Positions 23,435 through 33,082 of a DNA stretch of 64,000 nucleotides are shown piece by piece. How positions within the stretch are numbered: the first letter of the stretch is position 1; every line of letters begins with the position of its first letter. The stretch is from contig CBDFGC010000006.1 in NCBI GenBank assembly GCA_965246935.1, positions 1 to 64,000 on the forward strand. Direction: 5' to 3'. This DNA comes from JAZKFT01 sp965246935. GTDB lineage: Bacteria; Bacteroidota; Bacteroidia; Chitinophagales; Chitinophagaceae. The notes beneath the pieces are model-generated. The model was given only the letters and a program-made list of their open reading frames with translations, was not told the origin of the DNA and ran no database searches. The position numbers and the translations under genes are program-made.

Positions 23435-26400
23435 CTAACCAATACTTCTGTATAATCCTATAACACCTCCTGCTAATGCACTTAATCCGTCAATAGCTGC
23501 TAAACCAAATAGTGACACTTCTTCCGTGCTTCCCTGAATGACGCTCAATCTAAGGATTTTTAAAGACTGGGGTAAAAATGTACATATGTTTTGAACCGTT
23601 TTCCAATTATCTGATCCCTGTTCTTTTACAGCAAGCGTAATTAACATGCCGCCGTTAGCAGCCCCCCATAGCGTAGCGATAATAGCTCCGGCGTCGTCAG
23701 CAAGTCTGGTGGTTCTGCCTTGTGCCGATAGGAAAACAGCATCCATACCAATACCTATCCATTGTAATATCCATATCAGATTCTCAAATTCACTGGCATC
23801 GGAACACGAAATGCCCGTGCCGGTAATCTTAAAAGGCCAGGGACAAGCTAAGACCTGTGCATTTATTTCGAGGCCCAGCAGTATGGTTGAAATCTTTTTA
23901 GCAGGCGGCAACTTTGTTTCGGCCGATGGGATCAGATCTGAAATGGCATCGAGTATCCCGTAAAGCCAGGTACAAATCCCACCCGCTATCCCAAATACTT
24001 TTTGAGCAACAGCCCGGCCATCGTCAGCATTGCCTGCAGATGGAAGCCTGAGCGCTGCAGTTCCGGTGCCATTGCTAATTCCGGAATCAGTTAAAAGTAT
24101 CTGCGTTGTATAAATGGATTTAAAAGCATTCACACTATCCTCATCGGGATAAGGCGACTGGCCATTTACGATCTTGTAAATCACTGTAGTAGGAATGGCC
24201 AACACCAGTGCAATTACATCAGTTGTGGTAAGTGTAGCACCTTTTGTTATATACCTATACAAATCAGATACAAAAGGAATATCCCAGCTTGTATTCATTA
24301 ACTGCTGAATCGTATCTATCAGGCCGATGATGGCATCCAGGATCGTATCTATCAATGTGTTAACACCTTCCAGTATAAAAAGCGCAATGCCTTCAGCAAT
24401 ACTTAAAATACCTGCCAGCGTATTTTCCAGGAGCTGATCCTGATTTTTAGCGGCCGCCTCAAAATAAGCAACAGCGTTTGTAAATGCATCGGACGATTGA
24501 AAGTTAGTTGCCTGCTGCCCTAACAGGCTGATGAGATCAACAGTGGATGCCTGCAGTTGGGCAGTACGGGCTGCTACCTGGCTATCGTTCAAAGTAGCCC
24601 CCGACAAGTTATTGATAAGGCCTGTAAATGCAATATTATGATTGCTGATGTCTGCTTCCGGGGGCTGATTGGGGGCATAGGTAGCCTGAACAGCCAGCAT
24701 ATTCTGCTGGCCGAACACGCCCTGTATCATTTGCTGGAATGCCTGGGTAACGCCGCTTTCAAATGTTGAAAAGTAGTTATCTACATTACTCTTTACATAT
24801 TGAAGTGCAGCTTTCTGAAAGTCGTAAACCTGGTTAATACTGTAGGCAATCACTTCATGCGTTCTCAAAATATCATCCCAGTTAAAGATAAATCCCAGCC
24901 AGCCAAACAACTGTTCAAACCCAACTTCTATCTTTTCAAATACTTCCTCCACCAAATCGAAAGCCTGCTCAATCAGCGAAATTGTTGCATTATAAATATA
25001 CGTAATGCCGCGGACAACAAATGTAATAACCGCACTTATACCATCACCTACAGTAGTCACCACAAATTCCACAACAGCGCAAATGCCGGCTTCAATCGAA
25101 TTAAATACATCGCCCCAGTCTACATCAAAACCAAAAAAGCTGCTCAGTGGGGGCAATGCTTGTTTGTCCTGAATCATCTTGTCTGCTTCCTGCCGCGATA
25201 AATTTCGGAAAGCCGGTTTGCCGGATGTAAAATCAACCTGCCAGTGTTGCTCCTTTACAGCAGGTAAGTCTATTTGGCCGGCAGCTTTTCCCCCGGATTG
25301 GTATCTTGTTATATTCCGTTTGCTAAAACGGTGCAGGTATTGGATGTTTTTTTCGGGTGCTGTTACTGCCAACGACATAGCGCTTTTAATTGCCTGAGCA
25401 ACGGAAGCTACTACCTTTGGATCCCGGTTAACCGCTCCCTGAATGAGCGGCGTTTGATTACCCTGGTTGTCTGTTACGTTTGCATCCAGCAGTGCCTGGC
25501 CCTCATTATCAATTGAAGAAAGGGTGTTATGTATAGTTGTACTCGGGTCTACTGCTATCCGATCTTCCGGATCCATAAGAGCCGTCCAGACATTTATTGG
25601 CGGAATACCAAGAGAAGCCGTTTCCAGCGTAATGGTAACCTGGCCGGAATCGTTGCTGGTACCACTCCACGGTATTTGGGCGTTTAGGAAACAGGTACTG
25701 CCGTTAATGTCAATCGTAACGGGGTCATTACAAAAAATTTTAACAGCGCTATTGGGAACAACTACCTCGTTGGTATCATAAACAGTCATTTGAATGTTGT
25801 AAGAACTGAATTCTTCTATATCACCACGGGTATCCAACGCTATTTCTTCAAAATTCCAGTCGGTTGTTACCGGGTCTTGCCATATATGGTAAAGTTGATT
25901 GCCTGACGTAACGCCAAATACATCAGAGTAACCTGCCGGGTTATGAATAGCCTGGATCTTTGCTAATTGCACGCTGTTATTTAACTGTATAATGGTTGTC
26001 CAGCCGCTTGAACTGGTAGTGTCCTGGCGCAGGTGGTATAAATAACCAGTTGCATCAAGGGCAAAAACTTCGAGTTGGTTTTGTGCATTTAATCCGCCTG
26101 CAATCGCACTGAAACTTTCATCACCGCTAATATTTAGTGACTGGAATTGCGGAGCAGCGGGGTCTGTTATGTATAAATAATAAATACCATTATCCTGTGT
26201 TGATAATACAAAAGGTTCATCGTATCCGTTGCTGTTTCTGCCTACGGTAATCGCCGAGTACGAACCGATTATTTCTTTACCATAACAATCAGATTCGCCG
26301 TTATACCAAACTTCCCCGATGATGCCCCTGTCACCCTCCGTAACGATACTGGACATAGAAGCATAAATTCCATTATTAACCATATTGTTGATACCAACAA

Positions 26401-26941
26401 ACGGCCCGCTATCGGCAATCATTGCAGCTGTCCAGCTATAAATGTTTGATGGGTTATACCCAAAGTATCCCCAGGTATTATCGGATAGCAGAATGCCAAA
26501 ATTATTTAAAGCCGTATTAAGTAATATCAAAAAAGGATTATTCCCACTGTCATAACTTACCTGCAAGCCCCCAACAGTAACGGTTGCATAACCCGTTGGT
26601 AAGTTTTGCCAGCCTGTTCCCCACCTTTGGCTGCTTATATAATAGATATTGTTAGTGGAATCGCAGGCGTAAACTGTAACGGTGCCATCGGCATTACCGG
26701 CAGCCGCTATATAAATTGCCTGTGATGGAAAATTCATATCTGTCATACTCCATCCGGTGTCGCTGCCCGTATCGGGATATATGTTATAGGTATGCTTATC
26801 AGCACCAATAGAAAAAATTTCCGTTTGTCCGTTGCCGTTAGGTGCAAGGGCCAGCGCCATACCTGCAGAAACAGGCGCTCCTAACCGGTAGCTCTGCATT
26901 AGCTGGGACGTAAATGAAACTTTTTGAGCAGAAGTAGACAT
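23435..26941 (-). CDS. 1168-residue protein with N-terminal lectin-like beta-propeller, unknown function
   Basis: Residues about 1-375 contain repeated units of the type 'tEIFsIGaDkhtYniyp', 'GWqnL', 'YYIssqrW', 'dttssSGWTTI', 'LYHIWQDP', typical of tectonin/PLL-like carbohydrate-binding propellers. Residues about 385-520 look like an Ig-like (Big_1-type) domain ('NIQMTVYDTNEVVVPNSAVK'). The C-terminal ~550 residues are helical with several hydrophobic stretches ('GDGISAVITFVVRGITYIYN', 'ILSIAEGIALFILEGVNTLI', 'TTDVIALVLAIPTTVIYKIV'). No signal peptide or lipobox. A glycan-binding pore-forming or effector-like protein is possible, but that is inference; I know no named family for the whole. 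Single gene with convergent and divergent neighbours. Confidence 0.75.
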   Translation of the reverse strand: MSTSAQKVSFTSQLMQSYRLGAPVSAGMALALAPNGNGQTEIFSIGADKHTYNIYPDTGSDTGWSMTDMNFPSQAIYIAAAGNADGTVTVYACDSTNNIYYISSQRWGTGWQNLPTGYATVTVGGLQVSYDSGNNPFLILLNTALNNFGILLSDNTWGYFGYNPSNIYSWTAAMIADSGPFVGINNMVNNGIYASMSSIVTEGDRGIIGEVWYNGESDCYGKEIIGSYSAITVGRNSNGYDEPFVLSTQDNGIYYLYITDPAAPQFQSLNISGDESFSAIAGGLNAQNQLEVFALDATGYLYHLRQDTTSSSGWTTIIQLNNSVQLAKIQAIHNPAGYSDVFGVTSGNQLYHIWQDPVTTDWNFEEIALDTRGDIEEFSSYNIQMTVYDTNEVVVPNSAVKIFCNDPVTIDINGSTCFLNAQIPWSGTSNDSGQVTITLETASLGIPPINVWTALMDPEDRIAVDPSTTIHNTLSSIDNEGQALLDANVTDNQGNQTPLIQGAVNRDPKVVASVAQAIKSAMSLAVTAPEKNIQYLHRFSKRNITRYQSGGKAAGQIDLPAVKEQHWQVDFTSGKPAFRNLSRQEADKMIQDKQALPPLSSFFGFDVDWGDVFNSIEAGICAVVEFVVTTVGDGISAVITFVVRGITYIYNATISLIEQAFDLVEEVFEKIEVGFEQLFGWLGFIFNWDDILRTHEVIAYSINQVYDFQKAALQYVKSNVDNYFSTFESGVTQAFQQMIQGVFGQQNMLAVQATYAPNQPPEADISNHNIAFTGLINNLSGATLNDSQVAARTAQLQASTVDLISLLGQQATNFQSSDAFTNAVAYFEAAAKNQDQLLENTLAGILSIAEGIALFILEGVNTLIDTILDAIIGLIDTIQQLMNTSWDIPFVSDLYRYITKGATLTTTDVIALVLAIPTTVIYKIVNGQSPYPDEDSVNAFKSIYTTQILLTDSGISNGTGTAALRLPSAGNADDGRAVAQKVFGIAGGICTWLYGILDAISDLIPSAETKLPPAKKISTILLGLEINAQVLACPWPFKITGTGISCSDASEFENLIWILQWIGIGMDAVFLSAQGRTTRLADDAGAIIATLWGAANGGMLITLAVKEQGSDNWKTVQNICTFLPQSLKILRLSVIQGSTEEVSLFGLAAIDGLSALAGGVIGLYRSIG

Positions 26942-27467
26942 GATGGATAAATTTATTGGTTTAGATGATTGATGCCGGAATTGAAAACATCGGGTGTTTT
27001 ATTTATATAAAAATTACGCAAAGTAAGCGATGACTTGCAGATGAACGGGTAAGAAGTGTTGGTCATGCAGTTTGCAGATGGATTAATGAACGCATCTTTT
27101 GCTTACAACGCAGGTTTTTGCAACGCCCTTACATACACAAAATACATACGTTTACATTGCCTTTGTTTTTTGTATAAAAAGTGGCTGGTATATGCCGGTT
27201 GCTTTACCACCGCAACGCCGGTTCTATATGTCAGGGCTGCTTTCGTTCTTTGAGCATCGCTCTACCCAGACTTGTAGCGGGCTGATTATTATTGCCGTAC
27301 AATAAGGTAATGTCTTGTGTGTTCACCGTCCGAAACACCTTCACCTAATCAAATCCCTTCAGATGGGTGTGCAAACCCACATCTCTAATAGTAATGAGGA
27401 ACGGTAAAGATAATGCGGTTCTTTTCTAAGTCCATCAGAAAACCTATTTACTTCTTTCTTAAGAATT

Positions 27468-27600
27468 GTAGGTTTGTACAGATGATGAAAGTAAAGCAAA
27501 AGATTTCCGGCAGTTTTAAAAGTAAGAAGGTGCCAAAGACTTTGCCATCGTCCGCAGTTACATCGCTATCACAAAAAAGCAAGGCTTATTATTAATTCCT
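27468..27600 (+). pseudogene. IS66-type transposase C-terminal relic
   Basis: 'MMKVKQKISGSFKSK' followed, after one apparently missing base near 27525, by 'EGAKDFAIVRSYIAITKKQG' in the next frame. This matches the common IS66 transposase C-terminal pattern 'KVKQKISGxFRSxxGAxxFxxIRSYISTxxKQ'. Only some 45 residues remain; no terminal repeats found. Confidence 0.65.
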
Positions 27601-27687
27601 TATCATTTTTTATCAGTTCCATTCGGCAAAAAAATAGTAATGCTACCTTTTGATTACACCTTTGTATGCAAATTGCAGGTAAATGAA

Positions 27688-27717
27688 AAACCCATACAGT
27701 TTTAGCTGTATGGGTTT
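27688..27717 (-). terminator. intrinsic terminator downstream of tRNA-Lys
   Basis: Read on the minus strand: AAACCCATACAG, loop CTAAAA-type, CTGTATGGGTTT followed by TTTCATT. Perfect 12-bp stem with a U-rich tail, 38 bp past the 3' end of the tRNA. Confidence 0.75.
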
Positions 27718-27754
27718 ATTTTATTGAAAGCCTTACCTGTATTGGCTTTCTACG

Positions 27755-27830
<76 letters not shown>

Positions 27831-27882
27831 TACTTGAAACGGCGGCAAATGTAAAGCCTGCGCTTTATTTAAAACGAAAAAA

Positions 27883-28773
27883 TTAATGGCTAAACCGGCT
27901 GCTAACTACAACTTCTTTACTGCCTGCGGTATAGGTGTAAAACCCTTCCCCGCTTTTAACGCCCAGCTTTCCGGCGGCCACCATATTTACCAGCAACGGG
28001 CAGGGTGCAAATTTTGGATTACCAAAACCTTCGTGGAGTACATGCATAATGCTCAGGCAAACATCCAGGCCCACAAAATCGGCTAATTGTAAAGGGCCCA
28101 TCGGGTGGGCCATCCCTAATTTCATAATGGTATCAATGGCTTCCACACCGGCTATGCCTTCATACAAGGTACAAATAGCTTCATTAATCATGGGAATCAG
28201 GATACGATTGGCCACAAAGCCGGGATAATCGTTTGCTACACAAGGCACTTTCCCTAACTGCCGGCTCAGTTCCACAATTGTTTCTGTTACTGTTGCACCT
28301 GTGCTGTACCCATTGATAATTTCCACCAGCTTCATTACCGGTACCGGGTTCATAAAGTGCATGCCGATGACCTTATCCGGACGGGCCGTGGCGGCTGCAA
28401 TTTTGGTAATACTGATAGAGGAAGTGTTGGTAGCTAAAATGCAATGCGGAGGGGCTTCTTCACCTAATTGTTTAAAAATGGAGAGCTTGACAGCCACATT
28501 TTCAGTGGCCGCTTCAATTACTAAATCGGCACTACTAATGCCTGCCGTAACGGAGGTTTGCGTAGTGAGATTACCAATCGTTGCTTCTTTTACTACTGCT
28601 TCAATAGCACCTTTAGCAATCTGACGGTCCAGGTTTTTGGAAATGGTGCCAAGCGCTTTGTCTAACTGGGGCTGGCTTACATCAATAAGGGTAGTAGCAA
28701 AACCATGCTGGGCAAACACATGCGCAATGCCATTACCCATTGTACCGGCGCCAATAACTGCTACATTTTTCAT
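27883..28773 (-). CDS. 3-hydroxybutyryl-CoA/3-hydroxyacyl-CoA dehydrogenase
   Basis: 296 residues, standard for the short (HBD-type) enzyme. NAD-binding 'VAVIGAGTMGNGIAHVFAQHG' at the N-terminus; catalytic His in 'GMHFMNPVPVMKLVEII' near residue 140; 'NDYPGFVANRILIPMINEA' near 185; C-terminal domain 'MKLGMAHPMGPLQLADFVGLDVCLSIM'. Oxidises 3-hydroxyacyl-CoA (often 3-hydroxybutyryl-CoA) in fatty-acid or butyrate metabolism; cytoplasmic. Single gene, separated from the peptidase genes by a terminator. Confidence 0.93.
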   Translation of the reverse strand: MKNVAVIGAGTMGNGIAHVFAQHGFATTLIDVSQPQLDKALGTISKNLDRQIAKGAIEAVVKEATIGNLTTQTSVTAGISSADLVIEAATENVAVKLSIFKQLGEEAPPHCILATNTSSISITKIAAATARPDKVIGMHFMNPVPVMKLVEIINGYSTGATVTETIVELSRQLGKVPCVANDYPGFVANRILIPMINEAICTLYEGIAGVEAIDTIMKLGMAHPMGPLQLADFVGLDVCLSIMHVLHEGFGNPKFAPCPLLVNMVAAGKLGVKSGEGFYTYTAGSKEVVVSSRFSH

Positions 28774-28872
28774 ACAATCAATTGTGTTTTAAAAGATGGG
28801 CGAAAGTCGGCAAAATAGGGAGACCATAAACGACGAATACCTGTTTCTCATCTGAAACGAATAGTCACGTAA

Positions 28873-28912
28873 CCTAAAAAGGCTGTTTCATTTCTGAAAC
28901 AGCCTTTTTAGG
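28873..28912. terminator. bidirectional-type hairpin terminator
   Basis: CCTAAAAAGGCTGTTTCA (28873-28890), loop TTTC, TGAAACAGCCTTTTTAGG (28895-28912): perfect 18-bp stem with A/T-rich outer ends. Lies just past the stop of the inactive M16 peptidase gene. Confidence 0.8.
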
Positions 28913-28927
28913 ATGAAATAAAATTCA

Positions 28928-30283
28928 CTATTGCTTTTTAGGGGTACCCATGATGGCAGGCATTGATTCTTGTTTTAATGGTGGCGGCGTTTGCTTCTGC
29001 GTGTACAAAGTTGAATTTACTTTCTGCGGATCACCCTGGTATACCCAGGTAAAGCTGCCAATATATTTTTTGAACGCACTGTTTACATCTTCGGCTGTTA
29101 CTGGTATCAAATCTTCTTTTAAGGTAAAAGCCTTATGCCAGTCGCCTTGCTCTACCTCGCTATTCGCAACCAAATAAGCCAACGAGGCATTGGTTTCATT
29201 ATTATAATATTGGTAGGTAGAAAACGTATTTTTCGTATTTTTTACGTCATCTTCAGGGAAACCGTTTTTCTTAATTGAGTCTACCATATTCCTGGCTACT
29301 GCAATATATTTATCAGGCTCTTTGGTGGTTACGTACATTACAGAATAAGGCGTAAGGCCGGAACTAATCCAGGCAGCAGGCGCATAAGATAAACCATTGT
29401 TGCTGCGTACTTCCAAAAAAGCCCTATTGTAAAACATATCCGATGCTAATTGTCCTGGCAAATAGTCTTTTGAGTTGGCAGCCGGTGCACCTGAGATGCC
29501 CATCACATAATTGGTAGCTACCTCTTTTTGTGTGGATACAAAGCTGTTAGCGGCAGGTGTATACACATCTCTTTTTAGCTCAAAAGGTTTGCCTTGTGCT
29601 ATTTTGGCTGTTAGTATTTCTAAACTTTTTTGTAATTCCTCTTTTGTAAAATCGCTTACCACCACAAAAAAGATTCTTGATTTAGTAAACACCTCTTTCC
29701 AATATGCTTTTGCTTCCTGTGGAGTGAGCTTCTGCAAATTTTCGATGGTACCACCTGGCAACTTCGCATAATCTTTTCCCTTAAATGCTGTTTGCATTGC
29801 CATTTTCTGTAAGGCAGCATCCGGGTTCGATTCTTCCTGACGCAGATTGGTAATAGCATTTTCTTTAATAATGGCAAAATCTTTTGCATCAAACAGCGGT
29901 GCTGTCAGTGCATCTGTATAGAGTGGCCATGCCGTTTCAAAATCCTGTTTAATGCAGTTGAGTGTAAAGTGAGCCGCATCCATACCCGTGTAGCCATACA
30001 CTTTGGCATCTACTTCATCCAGCTTATTTTTAAACTTGTTTTTGGTGTCTTTTTGGGTACCACACTCTGTAAGAGCATTTATGGCCAGTTGTTCTATTCC
30101 GGCTTTAGCGGCAGTATAATTTTGTACCCCACCCTTCATCACCATATCCACTTGCACAATATCATTACCACTGGGTACTACAATCACTTTTACACCATTC
30201 ACCATCATATCATACGGCTTGCCATTTTGTGCAATAGCAACCGTGGTACAAACTGTTAGAAGGAATACTAATATTTTTTTCAT
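28928..30283 (-). CDS. M16 family peptidase-like subunit, catalytically inactive type
   Basis: 451 residues with signal peptide 'MKKILVFLLTVCTTVAIAQN'. M16 fold, but the region where the zinc motif HxxEH belongs reads 'AGIEQLAINALTECG' (residues 61-75): no histidines. The usual partner arrangement is an active and an inactive M16 gene side by side; the active one (30297-31658) is directly upstream, 13 bp away. Probably a periplasmic heterodimer, with this subunit shaping the substrate chamber. The C-terminal domain has the R-Y-type 'NNGLSYAPAAWISSGL' segment near residue 295. Confidence 0.85.
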   Translation of the reverse strand: MKKILVFLLTVCTTVAIAQNGKPYDMMVNGVKVIVVPSGNDIVQVDMVMKGGVQNYTAAKAGIEQLAINALTECGTQKDTKNKFKNKLDEVDAKVYGYTGMDAAHFTLNCIKQDFETAWPLYTDALTAPLFDAKDFAIIKENAITNLRQEESNPDAALQKMAMQTAFKGKDYAKLPGGTIENLQKLTPQEAKAYWKEVFTKSRIFFVVVSDFTKEELQKSLEILTAKIAQGKPFELKRDVYTPAANSFVSTQKEVATNYVMGISGAPAANSKDYLPGQLASDMFYNRAFLEVRSNNGLSYAPAAWISSGLTPYSVMYVTTKEPDKYIAVARNMVDSIKKNGFPEDDVKNTKNTFSTYQYYNNETNASLAYLVANSEVEQGDWHKAFTLKEDLIPVTAEDVNSAFKKYIGSFTWVYQGDPQKVNSTLYTQKQTPPPLKQESMPAIMGTPKKQ

Positions 30284-30296
30284 ATGTCAGGGAGTT

Positions 30297-31658
30297 TTAA
30301 TTTTTAAAGTAATCAGACGGCTTATACTGCTTGTTCATATCGGCATTAATAATCATTCCGGCTACGTACGGGTGGTTAATGATATACCTGTTTACATAAT
30401 TGGCTATATCCTGCTTTGTAATATTGTCCATAGCGGTATAATAATCGGTCAGGTAATTGAGCGATGTACTGCACCACCAGTAGGTTAAGTTCGATGCCTG
30501 ACTGGAAGGTTTTTCCAGGCGGCGAACCTGTTGCCGTTTTAAACCTTGCTTAGCGGTTGCCAATTGGGCGTCGGTAAAATAATCGGGCTGGCCAAACTGT
30601 TTTATCTGGTTCATCAGTTCCGCATAACATTCCTTCATTTTACCGGGTATAGGCGATACATTCAAATAGATAGGCCCTACATACCGGGACGTTTGATAGC
30701 CTAAAAATGCATATGTTGCCAACCCTTTGTCAATTAAAGCCTGTTGCCATTTTGAAGAGTTAAGTGAAAGTACTTTGGTAAAAACATCAGCTGCAAGGGT
30801 TCCGGTTGAATCGCTTCTAAACTCCGGCCCCTGCCACTCCAGCATAATAGAAGGCGTTTGGGCAATAGATGATTCTTTGATAAAATAATCCGTTTTGGTA
30901 ATAGGTGTAAATGGTGGTATGGGATATTTTACCTGTGGATCTTCTGATGCAGGCTGCCAGTCGCCAAAAATATTTTTGGCCATATTGAATGCCTGGCCGG
31001 GCTGCACATCACCGCATACAACTACCATAGAATTATTTGGCACATAATACTTGTCTTTAATTATCATCATTTTTTGTGGCGTAGCCGTATTAATAATATC
31101 GTGGTCGCCTATCGCATTTTTTCGGGTAAACATGTCCCCCCAAACCCGTTTGCTGGTTTCTATCCAAAGTTGGAAGCCCGGGTCGCTTTCCCCCCGCTGA
31201 AATTCACCATCCACCACCGGCCGTTCTTTTTTCATATCTTCCTCCCGGTAAATGGGAAAGCGGATAGCTGCATTCATAAACTTCAGCCCTGCTTCCAAAC
31301 TATCTTTGTCAAAAGTAAAAAAGTAATTCACCCGTTCGTCACCGGTACTGCCATTCCAAATGGCGCCTAATTGCTGTGTCCGTTTTAAAAACTTTTCCTG
31401 CGTAGGATAATCCTGGTTGGCTTTAAAAAACATGTGCTCAAACAGATGCGAAAGCCCACTGTATTCCGGCCCCTCTGTAAAAGCACCATTCTTTACCGCA
31501 ATTTCTATCGTGGCAAGCGGCACTTTGTGGTTTTCAATCACCACCACTTCGAGGCCATTGTCTAATTTTTGCCAATAATAGTTTTTAGGAAGCCGGGGCT
31601 GTGCAATAGCGGATAATGCACAAGTACTGAAGAAAAAGAGCAAAAGCTTTTTTTGCAT
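30297..31658 (-). CDS. M16 family zinc metallopeptidase, active subunit
   Basis: 453 residues, signal peptide 'MQKKLLLFFFSTCALSAIAQ'. Inverted zinc motif H71-L-F-E74-H75 in 'GLSHLFEHMFFK'; downstream Glu in 'FDKDSLEAGLKF' about 70 residues later. 'LEVVVIENHKVPLATIEIAVKNG' is the usual start of the domain. Processing-peptidase/pitrilysin superfamily; degrades peptides in the periplasm (location inferred from the signal). First gene of a two-gene operon with the inactive subunit. Confidence 0.92.
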   Translation of the reverse strand: MQKKLLLFFFSTCALSAIAQPRLPKNYYWQKLDNGLEVVVIENHKVPLATIEIAVKNGAFTEGPEYSGLSHLFEHMFFKANQDYPTQEKFLKRTQQLGAIWNGSTGDERVNYFFTFDKDSLEAGLKFMNAAIRFPIYREEDMKKERPVVDGEFQRGESDPGFQLWIETSKRVWGDMFTRKNAIGDHDIINTATPQKMMIIKDKYYVPNNSMVVVCGDVQPGQAFNMAKNIFGDWQPASEDPQVKYPIPPFTPITKTDYFIKESSIAQTPSIMLEWQGPEFRSDSTGTLAADVFTKVLSLNSSKWQQALIDKGLATYAFLGYQTSRYVGPIYLNVSPIPGKMKECYAELMNQIKQFGQPDYFTDAQLATAKQGLKRQQVRRLEKPSSQASNLTYWWCSTSLNYLTDYYTAMDNITKQDIANYVNRYIINHPYVAGMIINADMNKQYKPSDYFKN

Positions 31659-31964
31659 AGTAAATTAGGTTTAAGATAGTTGAATGCTACAGTAATGAAA
31701 TTATATCAAATATAATTTTACTTTTTACAAAAAAAAATTTCTGTCAAAGCATTTTTACATCCTGGTCTGCTAATTACTATCAGAAGCGCTACCCTGAGTT
31801 AACAAACAGTGTTAGCATATGCAATAGCAGACAATGATTGCTGGCTACAGGCAAGGTGTTTTAATGAGTAACTCACCTTAGGCTGAGTTATGAACCTTAG
31901 CAAAGTGGCCAAAATAACTTGTACAATTGAAGCAGGATTTTATTCGGCGTTGGTCGCCCCTAAC

Positions 31965-32193
31965 CCCTTTAGGGCAATGTCATTAATTTAAGCCCCATCG
32001 GGGCTTTCTGTTTGTAGCAAACAAAGAGGCAAAGGGAATCATTGCCACGTAGTGGCTATCCCTCTTCTCTGATCAGGTAGCCACTACGTGGCATGCACCA
32101 ACATCATTGATTTCTATCTTCTACAAACAGGTTGCACCTACGGCGCATAACTGATACTACAATCCTTCACTTAATGACATTGCCCTAAAGGGG
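31965..32193. repeat. nested palindromic element
   Basis: Outer arms of at least 20 bp: CTTTAGGGCAATGTCATTAA at its left end and the complement starting TTAATGACATTGCCCTAAAG at 32171. Inside: AGCCCCATCGGGGCT (31991-32005); CTGTTTGTAG / CTACAAACAG (about 32008 and 32121-32130); GCCACGTAGTGGCTA (32044-32058) / TAGCCACTACGTGGC (32078-32092). Transcribed, it would fold into one long branched hairpin. Looks like a MITE-type element. Confidence 0.7.
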
Positions 32194-32699
32194 AACTCGT
32201 TTTTACCTGAAAAATTAGTGGCAACTATGAGTATTTTGAAGTTCCTATGAAGTTTGAAAGTGTCCAAAAGCCCCCCTTAGAGCCTGTTCCGTACCGATAG
32301 GCCGGGAGGGTTTGGGGGCGACCAGGCCAGATTGATAAAATGTTTAGGTTATTTTGATAACTTTTCTAAAGCAAAGTGAGGGTGTATAAATTACTGGTTC
32401 AACAGGCAAAGCAACTGGTTTTCTTCCCGTAGGGAGGCCTGGCAGGTAAAAGTGAGAAGCGTAGCGATTTTCCACATTCTATCGGAACGTTTGATAGTAC
32501 ACCAAGTTTCCCGGAGTATATTCCGATATTTTCGGGAGCAGACTAAACCTATTTATTCCTATGCTTTTTCTACCCACCAAATGCTCCTAACGGATCATTA
32601 ATGCACCGATGGATAAAACTGCATAAGGTGAGTTAGTAAACAGAGTTTAATTATAGCTCACGATGGACGCTATTCTCTAAATCAGTAAAACCGAGTAGG

Positions 32700-32960
32700 A
32701 ATCAAGGGATTAATTCCCTTGCTGTTCTCTCACACCACCGTACGTGCCGTTCGGCCTACGGCGGTTTGTCAAAATAATGTTGTCTGCGTTTCTTTTTGTT
32801 ACGCAGGGTCGCTTCTTTACTGTATCACAGACCGGCTAACCTCCTTCCCAATAGCTATTGCATAGTTCGCTGATGTGTTTCGGGCTTTATCGCTCCTTTC
32901 GCATCCCTTGTAAAACGTTAAGTACTGAACTCCTCGTTCGGGAATTGTACCCTGTAGTTT
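32700..32960 (-). ncRNA. group II intron relic (no reverse transcriptase)
   Basis: On the minus strand the sequence ends with GCCGAACGGCACGTACGGTG then GTGTGAGAG, a hairpin AGGGAATTAATCCCT and CCTACTCGG. This succession is typical of the part of bacterial group II introns just ahead of the reverse-transcriptase gene. No RT reading frame follows, so only a fragment remains. Identified by motif memory, not by folding. Confidence 0.5.
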
Positions 32961-33082
32961 ATAACTATGCCTGACACACTAAAAAAGACTCATGTTTCCA
33001 CGAGCCTTTTTGATTACTACGATTTTCTAATGAAGTCGTCCTGCAAACAAATCACCATTTTAAAGACTATTCGTAGCTGGTT

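Larger units (their letters stand above)
26942..27754. other. intergenic region with transposase relic and tRNA terminator
   Basis: About 810 bp. No intact gene. Contains an IS66-like relic (27468-27600) and a terminator stem (27688-27717). The small open frames in 27056-27305 have no RBS, conserved motif or homologue that I recognise. Confidence 0.5.
31659..33082. other. 1.4-kb gene-free region rich in palindromes and relics
   Basis: Between the M16 operon start and the end of the alcohol dehydrogenase gene. Contains a nested palindromic element (31965-32193), a 12-bp inverted repeat 767 bp apart (31869-31880 and 32624-32635) and a group II intron relic (32700-32960). No protein-coding gene that I can support. 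Confidence 0.6.

Noticed and set aside
27056..27305. Two overlapping small plus-strand frames after the 1168-residue gene
   Set aside because: No RBS, no motif, Cys/Phe-rich chance composition.
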